The notes under the pieces: model-generated
Told to the model about the DNA's origin: nothing
The model's database searches: none
Seen by the model: only the letters and a program-made list of their open reading frames with translations
Translations under genes and position numbers: made by a program
Source: Flavobacteriaceae bacterium
GTDB taxonomy: Bacteria; Bacteroidota; Bacteroidia; Flavobacteriales; Flavobacteriaceae
DNA length: 43,510 nucleotides
Assembly: GCA_002400885.1 (NCBI GenBank)
Contig: NVRM01000009.1
Span: forward strand, 1 to 43,510
Direction: 5' to 3'
Shown here: one piece after another, positions 23,785-32,199 of the stretch
Numbering within the stretch: the stretch's first letter is position 1
How the letters are laid out: each line of letters opens with the position of its first letter

Positions 23785-24492
23785 GCGATTGATCCGAGCT
23801 TTTATGGTCTGTGCAAGTGCGTTTTTTTTAAGCCGACTTGTACAGGCTAAGAAAGCAATATTCAGCGTGTTTTTCTCGACATTCTCGTCGATGAGATCAT
23901 TGAGAATAATTAAAGAAACGAATGCGTCCGGATGTTTGTGGACATAGCGCAGGCAAAATTCAAGATAAGCGGCTTTTATGTCGCTTATTTCTTTGTAGAT
24001 GAGATGTAATTGTTGGCTGTCATTTTCTAATCTAGCTTTTTGAAACCGTTGGTAACGTGTAGCAATTTTAGAAAAAAACACAGAGGATTCATTTTTAAAG
24101 GAACTATATGAATCGTTTATAGAGCCTCCTTTTATAAGGGCACTTTTTATATGAAGTACTTCTGCTGATATGTTAATCTGGGTCGGTTCAAGAATAAAAG
24201 GTATTCCCTGTGTTGTATAGTCAAAAGTGAGCCATACCAGTGCCGGTTCCTTAATTTCCCCGTTAAATATAAATTGCTTGTCAGTAAGCGTAGCGCTGTC
24301 AATTATTTTTAATTGTTGTGCTTTTACAATGTTTAAATACGCCTTTCCCTTTGGAATTCCCTCAATATTAATGAGGAGGGAGTAATTTTCGCGGGATATT
24401 TCCGCGATGGTTTTCGGAAGGGAATTACTTAGATCTTGACATGAAAACAGCCAAATACAAAGTATAAAACTATATATCTGGCTGTTTTTCAT
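23779..24492 (-). CDS. DUF4369 lipoprotein without a peroxiredoxin domain
   Basis: The product is 237 residues with a lipoprotein signal (lipobox LFSC, Cys18). Residues about 35-125 match the DUF4369 N-terminal domain (YSLLINIEGIPKGKAYLNIVKAQQLKIIDSA, then FIFNGEIKEPALVWL), which usually precedes an AhpC/TlpA-like thioredoxin domain. Here a helical segment (about 130-237) takes its place and no CxxC is present, so redox activity is not expected. It follows ribB by 16 bases and is the last gene of the ftsK-lolA-lptF-ribB run. Its role is unknown; membrane-anchored periplasmic location is likely. Confidence 0.75.
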   Translation of the reverse strand: MKNSQIYSFILCIWLFSCQDLSNSLPKTIAEISRENYSLLINIEGIPKGKAYLNIVKAQQLKIIDSATLTDKQFIFNGEIKEPALVWLTFDYTTQGIPFILEPTQINISAEVLHIKSALIKGGSINDSYSSFKNESSVFFSKIATRYQRFQKARLENDSQQLHLIYKEISDIKAAYLEFCLRYVHKHPDAFVSLIILNDLIDENVEKNTLNIAFLACTSRLKKNALAQTIKARINRL

Positions 24493-24508
24493 GAGTATGA
24501 TTTACTAA

Positions 24509-25645
24509 TTAATAGTTGATGTAGTCTGTGATTTCTAATCCGTAACCTGTAACTCCAACTCTTTTTAATTCCACTTTAGCGTTTGAAATTACTTTCAATT
24601 TAGAAACACCTAAATCGTGTAAAATTTGAGCGCCAATTCCAAAGTCTTTTTCATCAGGCTTGATGGCAGGAACTTTTGTTTCATCTTCTTTTTGACTTTC
24701 TTTTAGGAGAGACAAGCGATTGATCAAATTAAAAGATTGGTGTTCTTGACTGATAAAAACAACCGCTCCTTTTCCTTCTTCATTAATCATTTTAAAGATC
24801 TTAGAAAAAGTATCATCTGGTGTTTTTGTTAAGACACGTAAAATATCGTTATTAATCAATGCAGAGTTTACACGGACTAATACTTCTTCCTCTGGATTCC
24901 ATGTTCCTTTGGTCAAGGCCATGTGAACTTGATTATTTGTGGTTTGTTTATAAGCACGTAATCTGAATTCTCCAAAACGAGTTTGCATGGTGAAATCTTC
25001 AATTTTATTGATCAAAGAATCATGTTTCATACGGTAAGAAACTAAATCTTCTATGGAAATAATTTTTAGCTCAAACTTTTTGGCAACCTCCATTAACTGA
25101 GGTAAACGTGCCATGGTTCCATCTTCGTTTAGAATTTCTACTAAAATTCCAGCAGGTTTAAAACCAGCTAATCTCGCTAAATCTATAGAAGCTTCTGTAT
25201 GCCCGGTTCTTCTTAATACACCTCCGTTTTTTGCTCTTAGAGGGAAAATATGTCCAGGTCTACCAAAATCTTCTGGTTTAGTGGTAGATCTTGTTAATGC
25301 TTTAATCGTTTTTGAGCGGTCTTGAGCAGAAATACCTGTAGTACAACCTTCTCCAATTAAATCAATCGAAACTGTGAATTGAGTGTTGTGTAAAACCGTA
25401 TTTTTATTTACCATAGGCGGTAAATCTAATTCTAGACATCGGTCCTCTGTTAAGGGAGCACAAATTAACCCACGACCATTGGTGGCCATAAAATTAATCA
25501 TTTCAGGAGTCACACATTCTGCAGCTGCGATAAAGTCTCCTTCATTTTCTCTGTCCTCATCATCTACAACGATGATCATTTTTCCATTTCTGATATCCTC
25601 TATGGCTTCCTCTATGGTGTTTAATTTAAAACTTGGTGTTTGCAT
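24509..25645 (-). CDS. ribB: 3,4-dihydroxy-2-butanone-4-phosphate synthase with degenerate GTP cyclohydrolase II domain
   Basis: The product is 378 residues. The N-terminal half (1-205) is RibB: DDEDRENEGD (28-37) holds the acidic catalytic loop, and TRPEDFGRPGHIFPL-like and RTGHTEASIDLARLAG blocks follow. It converts ribulose 5-phosphate to DHBP for riboflavin synthesis. The C-terminal half (about 206-378) aligns with GTP cyclohydrolase II, but where the zinc motif (Cys-x2-GD...Cys-x-Cys) should be, the sequence is VNSALINNDILRVL with no cysteines. That half is therefore probably inactive and structural, and GTP cyclohydrolase II must be supplied elsewhere. The start overlaps the lptF/G stop by one base (TAATG). 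Confidence 0.92.
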   Translation of the reverse strand: MQTPSFKLNTIEEAIEDIRNGKMIIVVDDEDRENEGDFIAAAECVTPEMINFMATNGRGLICAPLTEDRCLELDLPPMVNKNTVLHNTQFTVSIDLIGEGCTTGISAQDRSKTIKALTRSTTKPEDFGRPGHIFPLRAKNGGVLRRTGHTEASIDLARLAGFKPAGILVEILNEDGTMARLPQLMEVAKKFELKIISIEDLVSYRMKHDSLINKIEDFTMQTRFGEFRLRAYKQTTNNQVHMALTKGTWNPEEEVLVRVNSALINNDILRVLTKTPDDTFSKIFKMINEEGKGAVVFISQEHQSFNLINRLSLLKESQKEDETKVPAIKPDEKDFGIGAQILHDLGVSKLKVISNAKVELKRVGVTGYGLEITDYINY

Positions 25646-27090
25646 TAGTTGCGTTGTTGTTTAGTGTTTTTGAATATAGTGAAAATGCTTTTAACTTTGT
25701 CAATTAAGCCGCTTATATTAATAATACCCATGCCTTTGGCTGCTCTTCTAGTTAAGAAAAATCCGATAGGGAGTAATATTAAAGTGGAGACCCAGCTTCC
25801 TGTAAGTGCGGAAATGGCACTTTCTTCTGCTAAGTTTTTTCCAAATTGAGTGATGAAAAAATAGATGACAAATATTACAATCGCTGCGATCATAGGTAAA
25901 CCAAATCCTCCTTTTCTAATAATAGCACCTAAAGGGGCGCCTATAAAAAAGAGAACCAAGCAGGCTAGTGAAAAAGCGATTCGGTTGTAATATTCAAAAT
26001 CATATAAGTTCAAGCCTTTTCTTTTTCTTTTAAAGGTGTTTTTTTGATTTTTGAGTAAATCTTGATTCCGTTCGATACTTTGAATGGCATTGTCCAGTAC
26101 AATAATTTTATTGTGCATTTCAAAATTGTCAAGAATCGGCATGCATATAGATTGGTCTACAAGCGTGTCGTGGTATTTATAAAGTTTATTCGCATTAGAT
26201 CGTAAGAAATAATTTTTTGATTTCGCGCTGATATAATCGTCGTATGCTACTTTTTTAGTACCTCCGATAGAGTCTAATTGATTAAGACTTAGCATGGTAT
26301 AATGCTGTTTTATCTTAGTACTGTCTAAGTCGTCTAGGCTAAAAGAAGAAATGTCAATATTGATAATATGCTTGGCAAACTTCGCTTTGGAGTGTAATGC
26401 TCGATTGCGTTGTTTCATATTTCGATTGTTTAAATCTTCTTCATAAAAATACCCGTTTTCTAATGTGAACGTTAAGTATTTACTTCCTTCTTCAGTGCTT
26501 ATCTTTCCTTTCTCGGCGGTAATTCTAGTGACGTTTCCTTTGCGTTTACTAAGGTCAGAAATTTTGATACCTTTTAAAAGATTTCCTTCTTTACCGTATT
26601 TTTCTTTGAAATAAATACTATAATTGGGGATGTCAGCATTGAATGTCCCTGGAATTAAAGCTAGTGCAGGTTTTTTCTTTTTGATATTTAAATACAGGTT
26701 CTTCTGCTTAAAAGTCGCCCAAGGGTATACATTATTTAAAAAGAAAAAATTCAGGCCACTTATTAAAATAGTTAATATAACCAAGGGTCTGATTACTCGG
26801 TATAAGGAGATACCTGCCGATTTAATAGCTGCAAATTCATAATGCTCAGAAAGCGATCCTAAAGCCATAATGGATGACAGTAAAATAGCGATAGGCAATG
26901 CCATTGGAACTACCGTAAGTGCGAGGTAGGCAAGGAATTTCAAAATAAACCATAAGTCTACTCCTTTTCCTGCTATTTCGTCAAATGCCAACCAAAGGGC
27001 TTGCATAACTAATACAAAAAGGACAATAAAAAAAGTTGCTATAAAAGGCTGTATAAAGCTTTTTAAAATGTATTTATCTAATATTTTCAC
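25645..27090 (-). CDS. LptF/LptG family LPS export permease (YjgP/YjgQ)
   Basis: The product is 481 residues with six predicted membrane helices, three at the N-terminus (from IQPFIATFFIVLFVLVMQALWL) and three at the C-terminus (IAFSLACLVLFFIGAPLGAIIRKGG and onwards), flanking a periplasmic beta-jellyroll domain (about 130-370). This is the LptF/G architecture; whether it is F or G is not decidable. Together with LptB and a second permease it extracts LPS from the inner membrane. It lies 5 bases after lolA and overlaps ribB by one base, so it is in one operon with them. Confidence 0.9.
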   Translation of the reverse strand: MKILDKYILKSFIQPFIATFFIVLFVLVMQALWLAFDEIAGKGVDLWFILKFLAYLALTVVPMALPIAILLSSIMALGSLSEHYEFAAIKSAGISLYRVIRPLVILTILISGLNFFFLNNVYPWATFKQKNLYLNIKKKKPALALIPGTFNADIPNYSIYFKEKYGKEGNLLKGIKISDLSKRKGNVTRITAEKGKISTEEGSKYLTFTLENGYFYEEDLNNRNMKQRNRALHSKAKFAKHIINIDISSFSLDDLDSTKIKQHYTMLSLNQLDSIGGTKKVAYDDYISAKSKNYFLRSNANKLYKYHDTLVDQSICMPILDNFEMHNKIIVLDNAIQSIERNQDLLKNQKNTFKRKRKGLNLYDFEYYNRIAFSLACLVLFFIGAPLGAIIRKGGFGLPMIAAIVIFVIYFFITQFGKNLAEESAISALTGSWVSTLILLPIGFFLTRRAAKGMGIINISGLIDKVKSIFTIFKNTKQQRN

Positions 27091-27095
27091 TCGGT

Positions 27096-27743
27096 CTAAT
27101 TGGGTTCAGAAATTTCGTAATCTTTGTACTTATTCGTGTCAAAGATAAAAAGGTTTTCTGAAATAGGCTGATTTGTTTTAAAGGATAATATAGAAATTGT
27201 TGTTATGTTATCATCTAAGCCTTGCGTGATGATCTGGTTGATGTGTTTTGTTTTTGCATCTATTCCAATAAATACGTTTTTAATGTCTGATTTACTGCTG
27301 ATTGGGTATAATTTTACAAATTGTATTTTACGACCTTTGATTGTTTTTAATTCTCCCATAGTATAGGTGAATCCATCTTTATAAAAAGTAAATATTTTAG
27401 AAGGTGTAATTAATTCGTCTTGTTCATCCGATGCAGTGCTTTTTATGATCACTTCTTCGTCTTCTGGAATAATCAAGTATTGTTTTTTACCATCAAATAA
27501 GGTTTGAGTTCCCATATAATTCAGGAAAAATTGATCTCCTTTTAAGGTTACATTCCCTTTTGAGGTCATAGAGATTTTTGCTTCTTTGTTCTCTAAGCTG
27601 TTATTAAATTCAATGTATATGTTTTTATACGAAGCTGCTTTTGTGGCAATTTCATCTAATAATTTTTTTGCTTCATTCGTTTGTTGTCCAAAGCTAACGG
27701 TAGTCATAATTAAGGCTACAATAAGGATACTAATTTTTTTCAT
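27096..27743 (-). CDS. lolA: Outer membrane lipoprotein carrier protein LolA
   Basis: The product is 215 residues with a signal peptide (1-19, TVSFGQ). The LolA-like half-barrel is recognised by NIYIEFNNSLEN, GNVTLKGDQFFLNYMGTQTLFDGKKQYLIIPEDEEV and a C-terminal FDTNKYKDYEI segment. LolA carries lipoproteins across the periplasm to the outer membrane. It lies 1 base after ftsK and 5 bases before lptF/G. Confidence 0.9.
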   Translation of the reverse strand: MKKISILIVALIMTTVSFGQQTNEAKKLLDEIATKAASYKNIYIEFNNSLENKEAKISMTSKGNVTLKGDQFFLNYMGTQTLFDGKKQYLIIPEDEEVIIKSTASDEQDELITPSKIFTFYKDGFTYTMGELKTIKGRKIQFVKLYPISSKSDIKNVFIGIDAKTKHINQIITQGLDDNITTISILSFKTNQPISENLFIFDTNKYKDYEISEPN

Positions 27744-27744
27744 T

Positions 27745-30303
27745 TTAAAAAATTGTTTCGTTGTCTAATAATGTGTTCAATGCCATTTCATCTTGTACAA
27801 GCACTTGTCTAGCTTTACTGCCTTCAAATGGTCCTACAATTCCTGCGGCTTCTAATTGATCTATAATTCTTCCTGCACGGTTGTAACCTAACTTAAGTTT
27901 ACGTTGTAAGAGTGATGCGGATCCTTGTTGTGCATGTATAATCACTAAGGCGGCGTCACGGAATAATTTATCGCGATCTGTGATGTCTACATCAAGACCT
28001 GTGCCACTTTCTTCTCCAACATATTCCGGTAACAAATGGGCATCTGGATAGGCTCTTTGTGAGCCAATGAAATCGGTAAGTCGTTCTATTTCTGGAGTGT
28101 CTACAAAAGCACATTGTATACGTACCATTTCATTTCCTCCAGAGTATAACATATCTCCTTTTCCTATTAATTGGTCGGCTCCTGAGGAGTCTAAAATAGT
28201 ACGTGAATCTATTTTAGAGGTTACTCTAAACGCAATTCTTGCGGGGAAGTTGGCTTTAATGATTCCCGTAATTACATTTACGGAAGGACGCTGTGTGGCT
28301 ACGATTAAATGGATTCCAATAGCCCTGGCCAATTGTGCTAAACGTGCAATTGGTGTTTCAACTTCTTTTCCTGCGGTCATTATTAAATCGGCAAATTCGT
28401 CAATTACTAATATGATATAAGGCAGGAATTTATGACCGTTTTCTGGATTTAATTTACGTGCTTTAAATTTCACATTGTATTCCTTGATATTTCTTACCAT
28501 GGCAAGTTTTAACAAGTCATAACGCTGGTCCATTTCTATACAAAGCGAATTTAAGGTGTTTACTACCTTAGTGGTATCCGTAATAATTGCTTCTTCTGAA
28601 TCTGGTAGCTTGGCCAAATAATGACGCTCTATTTTATTAAATAAGGTCAATTCTACCTTTTTAGGATCTACTAAAACAAATTTCACCTCGGCTGGATGTT
28701 TCTTGTATAAAAGAGACGTCAGCACCGCATTTAATCCTACAGATTTTCCTTGACCCGTTGCTCCTGCCATCAATAAGTGAGGCATTTTTGCAAGATCTAC
28801 GACAAAAGTCTCATTGGATATTGTTTTTCCTAAAGCGATAGGCAATTCCATTTCTGAATTCTGAAAAACTTTTGATGCGATAACGGCGCGCATAGAAACG
28901 ATGGTGGGTTTTTTATTAGGCACCTCTATACCTATGGTTCCTTTACCTGGAATAGGGGCGATAATACGAATTCCTAAAGCGGCTAAAGATAAGGCAATAT
29001 CATCTTCTAAGTTTTTGATTTTAGAAATCCTAATCCCAGCTTCTGGTACAATTTCATAGAGGGTTACAGTAGGCCCTACAGTAGCAGATATTTGAGCAAT
29101 CCCAATTTTGTAGTTACGCAATGTCTCTACAATTCTATTTTTATTTATTTCAAGTTCCTCTTGATTTACGGAAATTGTTTCGTTGTATTCTTTTAATAGA
29201 TTTAAGGTTGGGAATTTAAAATTAGCCAATTCTAATGTAGGGTCAAATTCACCAAAGTCCTCGATGAGTTGGTCACTTAAATTTTTGGTCTCAGCATCTT
29301 CCTCTAGAACAGTCTCTACATCTATGGCTACGTTTTCCTCTTCTATTATTTCTTCTTCTTCTTCTTCTTCTTCTTCTATTGTTTCTTCTTCTATTGTTTC
29401 TTCTTCCTGAATGACCTCCTTATTATTTAGAACTATTTTGAGGGCTTCATCTAATGGCTGCTTTATGTCAGCTGGACTATTGTTTTCAAGGGGAATGTTT
29501 AAGTTGATGTGTTCTTGAACAGGAGTAGGACTACTCTCAGCTACGTGAATTTTATCCGCTACATGAATTTTGTTAGTTACGTTAACTTTATCAGTTACAT
29601 GAATTTCATCCGTTAAAGGGATTTTCCTTGTTAAAGGAGTTTTAGCTAGTTTGGGACTCGTCACTATTTTTGTAGCAGGTTCAAGTGGCTCGCTAGGTTT
29701 TAGGAGGTCTTTTACAAACTGAGGTAGTTTAAAACTTTCATTGGTGAGCTTAAACATTAATACAACAAAGGCGGCAAAGGCAGCAATCAATAATAAAATG
29801 ACACCTGTTTTTCCAATATATGAGGATAAAAAACTACGAAGTTCATATCCAACAACACCAGCCATTAATGTGTTTTTTAAAGCAAATACACCAAATAATA
29901 AGGAAATCCAGATGGCCATTAAAGTACCATAGCCCCAGTAATTTTTTAAATTACTAAAATATGTTTTTTTGTATAAATGTAAACCACTGATAAAAATAAG
30001 AATGGGTAGGAGGAGGGTCGCAATTCCAAATCCATTAAAAACGACCAGGTGACCTATGATGGCTCCTAGTTTTCCAGTTAAATTATTGACAGGGACTGTT
30101 TTGTCGTAAAAATGATCTAATTGACTTTGATCAGATTGCCAATTAAGAAAAAATGAAATGATAGATAAAGCAATAAATATTCCGAAAATCATCAATGCAA
30201 ATGCAAGAATTAGTTGCGTTTGCTTGTTATTGAAGAAATCCTTAATCTTTTGAGATTTAGGTTGTTGCGATGTTTTTTTTGTATTTTTTTTATTGCTGGA
30301 CAT
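27745..30303 (-). CDS. ftsK: FtsK/SpoIIIE-type DNA translocase
   Basis: The product is 852 residues. The N-terminus has about four to five membrane helices (30-195). A linker (about 200-360) contains six tandem hexapeptides (KTPLTR, KIPLTD, EIHVTD, KVNVTN, KIHVAD, KIHVAE) and a run of glutamates coded by nine GAA triplets. The motor domain has Walker A GATGQGKS (514-521), IILVIDEFADLIM as Walker B, and RIAFRVTSKIDSRTILD. A winged-helix gamma domain (about 775-845, LLQRKLKLGYNRAGRIIDQLE) should recognise KOPS-like polar sequences. FtsK moves chromosome ends through the division septum and activates XerCD. A -7 box is present 18 bases upstream. Confidence 0.96.
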   Translation of the reverse strand: MSSNKKNTKKTSQQPKSQKIKDFFNNKQTQLILAFALMIFGIFIALSIISFFLNWQSDQSQLDHFYDKTVPVNNLTGKLGAIIGHLVVFNGFGIATLLLPILIFISGLHLYKKTYFSNLKNYWGYGTLMAIWISLLFGVFALKNTLMAGVVGYELRSFLSSYIGKTGVILLLIAAFAAFVVLMFKLTNESFKLPQFVKDLLKPSEPLEPATKIVTSPKLAKTPLTRKIPLTDEIHVTDKVNVTNKIHVADKIHVAESSPTPVQEHINLNIPLENNSPADIKQPLDEALKIVLNNKEVIQEEETIEEETIEEEEEEEEEIIEEENVAIDVETVLEEDAETKNLSDQLIEDFGEFDPTLELANFKFPTLNLLKEYNETISVNQEELEINKNRIVETLRNYKIGIAQISATVGPTVTLYEIVPEAGIRISKIKNLEDDIALSLAALGIRIIAPIPGKGTIGIEVPNKKPTIVSMRAVIASKVFQNSEMELPIALGKTISNETFVVDLAKMPHLLMAGATGQGKSVGLNAVLTSLLYKKHPAEVKFVLVDPKKVELTLFNKIERHYLAKLPDSEEAIITDTTKVVNTLNSLCIEMDQRYDLLKLAMVRNIKEYNVKFKARKLNPENGHKFLPYIILVIDEFADLIMTAGKEVETPIARLAQLARAIGIHLIVATQRPSVNVITGIIKANFPARIAFRVTSKIDSRTILDSSGADQLIGKGDMLYSGGNEMVRIQCAFVDTPEIERLTDFIGSQRAYPDAHLLPEYVGEESGTGLDVDITDRDKLFRDAALVIIHAQQGSASLLQRKLKLGYNRAGRIIDQLEAAGIVGPFEGSKARQVLVQDEMALNTLLDNETIF
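29350..29376. repeat. TTC/GAA triplet repeat in ftsK
   Basis: Nine uninterrupted TTC units on the plus strand code glutamates in the FtsK linker. Such a tract can slip by whole codons without shifting frame. Confidence 0.85.
29536..29643. repeat. Six tandem 18 bp units in the ftsK linker
   Basis: 108 bases code six hexapeptides of form [K/E]-[I/V/T]-x-[V/L]-[T/A]-x. The DNA units have diverged, the last two being most alike (KIHVAD, KIHVAE), suggesting old duplications. Confidence 0.75.
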
Positions 30304-30321
30304 TCAATGTTTTTAGATTTA

Positions 30322-30329
30322 CAAAAATA
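30322..30329 (-). promoter_or_regulatory. -7 box for ftsK
   Basis: The minus strand reads TATTTTTG (TAnnTTTG), 18 bases before the ftsK start, in the 48-base gap after dgkA. A -33 element is not obvious. Confidence 0.45.
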
Positions 30330-30351
30330 TAAAAAATAGGGGGTTTGATCC

Positions 30352-30726
30352 TTAAATTTGAAGAAATTTAGGAACATATATAATTAAACCAATGATGACA
30401 GCAAATATTGCCGCAAAAAAAGCTGCACCAGCTGAAACATCTTTAATTACACCTATTTGTTTATGGTATTCTGGATGTATAAAATCTGCAATTTTTTCGA
30501 TCGCTGTATTTAAAGATTCAGCGACAATTACTAATGCAATAGCGACAATTTGAAACAGCCATTCTTGCGTGGTAATCTGAAATAAAAAGCCCAAAACGCT
30601 TACTGCAAAAGCAATAATGAATTGGGCCATAATACTGTGTTCTGAAGTAATTAAAATCCAAGAACCCTTGGCTGCATATTTAACACTTATAATACGTCCT
30701 ATGACAAAATTCTTGAATTTATTCAT
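30352..30726 (-). CDS. dgkA: Diacylglycerol/undecaprenol kinase family protein
   Basis: The product is 124 residues with three predicted membrane helices. The family motif ESLNTAIEKIADFI (ExxNTAIE) lies in the middle and KDVSAGAAFFAA follows; both are hallmarks of DgkA. The enzyme phosphorylates diacylglycerol or undecaprenol at the inner membrane. Substrate cannot be decided from sequence. It is 3 bases after the tpx stop, so probably cotranscribed with it. Confidence 0.9.
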   Translation of the reverse strand: MNKFKNFVIGRIISVKYAAKGSWILITSEHSIMAQFIIAFAVSVLGFLFQITTQEWLFQIVAIALVIVAESLNTAIEKIADFIHPEYHKQIGVIKDVSAGAAFFAAIFAVIIGLIIYVPKFLQI

Positions 30727-30729
30727 CTA

Positions 30730-31227
30730 CTACAATGCGTTTAAAGCAGCTTCGTAGTTAGGTTCATCTACTATTTCAGAAACTTGTTCTGTATACGTTA
30801 CTTTTCCTTTTTCGTCTAAAACGATGATACATCTAGAGTGTAAATTAGCTAAAGGTCCGTTTGCAATGGTTAATCCGTATGATTTTCCGAATTTTCCTTT
30901 TCCAAAATCAGATAACATAATTACATTGTCTAAGCCGTCTGCTCCACAAAAACGTGCTTGTGCAAATGGTAAATCTCTAGAAATACAGATTACTTTTGTG
31001 TTTTCTAATTTAGAAGCTTCTTCGTTAAATTTACGTACAGACGCTGCGCAAGTTCCAGTATCTACACTTGGGAATATATTTAGTATTACTTTAGATCCTT
31101 TAAAGTCTTTTAATTTAGCTTTAGATAAATCAGATTTTACAAGTGAAAATTTAGGAGCTTTTTTTCCTACTTTCGGTAATTTTCCAATTGTTTTAATTGG
31201 ATTTCCTTTTAATGTTATTTTTGCCAT
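30730..31227 (-). CDS. tpx: Thiol peroxidase (Tpx, atypical 2-Cys peroxiredoxin)
   Basis: The product is 165 residues. The peroxidatic cysteine is C60 in VDTGTCAASVRKFN, the resolving cysteine C94 in ARFCGADG, matching C61/C95 of E. coli Tpx, and the arginine in HSRCIIVLDEKG is also there. It reduces lipid and alkyl hydroperoxides, fed by thioredoxin. A -7 box (TATCTTTG, minus strand) lies 20 bases upstream. The ahpC gene is the next upstream gene, separated by a terminator. Confidence 0.95.
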   Translation of the reverse strand: MAKITLKGNPIKTIGKLPKVGKKAPKFSLVKSDLSKAKLKDFKGSKVILNIFPSVDTGTCAASVRKFNEEASKLENTKVICISRDLPFAQARFCGADGLDNVIMLSDFGKGKFGKSYGLTIANGPLANLHSRCIIVLDEKGKVTYTEQVSEIVDEPNYEAALNAL

Positions 31228-31246
31228 AATATATTTTTGTTGTTAT

Positions 31247-31254
31247 CAAAGATA
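31247..31254 (-). promoter_or_regulatory. -7 box for tpx-dgkA
   Basis: The minus strand reads TATCTTTG, 20 bases before the tpx ATG, between tpx and the ahpC terminator. No clear -33 TTG at 17-23 bases. Confidence 0.5.
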
Positions 31255-31265
31255 GGTTAAAAACT

Positions 31266-31293
31266 AAAAACTCCCGAATAATCGAGAGTTTTT
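31266..31293 (-). terminator. Terminator after ahpC
   Basis: AAAAACTC (31266-31273) pairs with GAGTTTTT (31286-31293), with CGA/TCG continuing inside around ATAA. On the minus strand the stem ends in a T-tract, 20 bases after the ahpC stop. Confidence 0.8.
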
Positions 31294-31312
31294 GTTGTCT
31301 AAAAAATTAAAT

Positions 31313-31945
31313 TTAATTCTTTGTTAAATAATCAGCAATTCCTTCGTGAGTTGCTTTTAATCCTTCTTTATCAGAATTCCAGTTTGCAGGACAAGCCTCT
31401 CCGTTTTCTTCTGTAAATTGTAAAGCATCTACCATACGTAAAGTTTCGTCTACAGATCTACCTAAAGGTAAGTCATTTACTAATTGGTGACGTACAACTC
31501 CTTCTAAATCGATTAAGAATAAACCACGGTAAGCAATTAATTCAGTATCTGCTTGTAATTGGTCATTATCATCGTAAAAATAATCACCTGTTAAAACATC
31601 GTAATTTTTAGAAATGGTTTTGTTTGTATCTGCAACTAAAGGATATGTAACTCCTTTAATTCCACCTTCATTTTTTGCCATTTGTAACCATCCCCAGTGA
31701 GATTGTTCCGTATCTGTTGAAACGGCAATTATTTGCACATTTCTTTTTTCAAATTCAGCTAATTTTGATTGAAAAGCAAAAAGCTCTGTTGGGCATACAA
31801 AAGTGAAATCCTTTGGATAAAAGAACAATACAACGTATTTTTTCCCTTTGAATTGCTCTAAAGTATAATTTTGAACAAATTCTCCTCCGTTTACGACAGC
31901 TTGTGCGCTAAAATCAGGTGCTTTTTTACCTACTAATACAGCCAT
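31313..31945 (-). CDS. Typical 2-Cys peroxiredoxin (AhpC/Prx1 type)
   Basis: The product is 210 residues from ATG 31945; the frame continues 12 codons upstream, but MAVLVGKKAPDFSA is the regular start. The peroxidatic cysteine is C51 in DFTFVCPTE, the resolving cysteine lies in GEACPANW near residue 171, and GGIKGVTYPLVAD and a YF-like C-terminal helix are present. It reduces hydrogen and organic peroxides using thioredoxin or AhpF. A single gene with a -7 box 37 bases upstream (31983-31990) and its own terminator. Confidence 0.95.
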   Translation of the reverse strand: MAVLVGKKAPDFSAQAVVNGGEFVQNYTLEQFKGKKYVVLFFYPKDFTFVCPTELFAFQSKLAEFEKRNVQIIAVSTDTEQSHWGWLQMAKNEGGIKGVTYPLVADTNKTISKNYDVLTGDYFYDDNDQLQADTELIAYRGLFLIDLEGVVRHQLVNDLPLGRSVDETLRMVDALQFTEENGEACPANWNSDKEGLKATHEGIADYLTKN

Positions 31946-31982
31946 TTTTATAATTTTTAGTGTGAATATTAATTTATACACA

Positions 31983-31990
31983 CAAAAATA
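31983..31990 (-). promoter_or_regulatory. -7 box for the ahpC-type gene
   Basis: The minus strand reads TATTTTTG (TAnnTTTG), 37 bases before the start. No -33 element is seen. The rest of 31991-32171 shows no gene I can support. Confidence 0.4.
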
Positions 31991-32171
31991 CGTTTTTACT
32001 TTGTGTTAGGCTCGTTCTTTAATTTTATAATTTTATTCTTTTATAGATTTTATTTATGACAATTCTTCGGAACTTATCAAACAGTACGTTAGATGCGTTT
32101 TATTCTTTTCTAATAAATCAAGAGACCAGTGAACACTTGTGTATTATATTCTTTTTCTTAGTATTATCTTG

Positions 32172-32179
32172 TATCTTTG
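32172..32179 (+). promoter_or_regulatory. -7 box for the MATE gene
   Basis: TATCTTTG (TAnnTTTG) lies 20 bases before the TTG start at 32200, a typical spacing for a short leader. No -33 TTG in range. Confidence 0.45.
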
Positions 32180-32199
32180 CAGGCTTAAAATAAGATGCA

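Noticed and set aside
29350-29376. CRISPR-like or phase-variable repeat
   Set aside because: It is an in-frame GAA run coding glutamates in FtsK; changes in length keep the frame.
32056-32193. 45-codon frame with a C-terminal hydrophobic stretch just upstream of the MATE gene
   Set aside because: The MATE -7 box lies within it, it has no promoter of its own that I can see, and AT-rich DNA easily gives such hydrophobic frames. Conservation would be needed.
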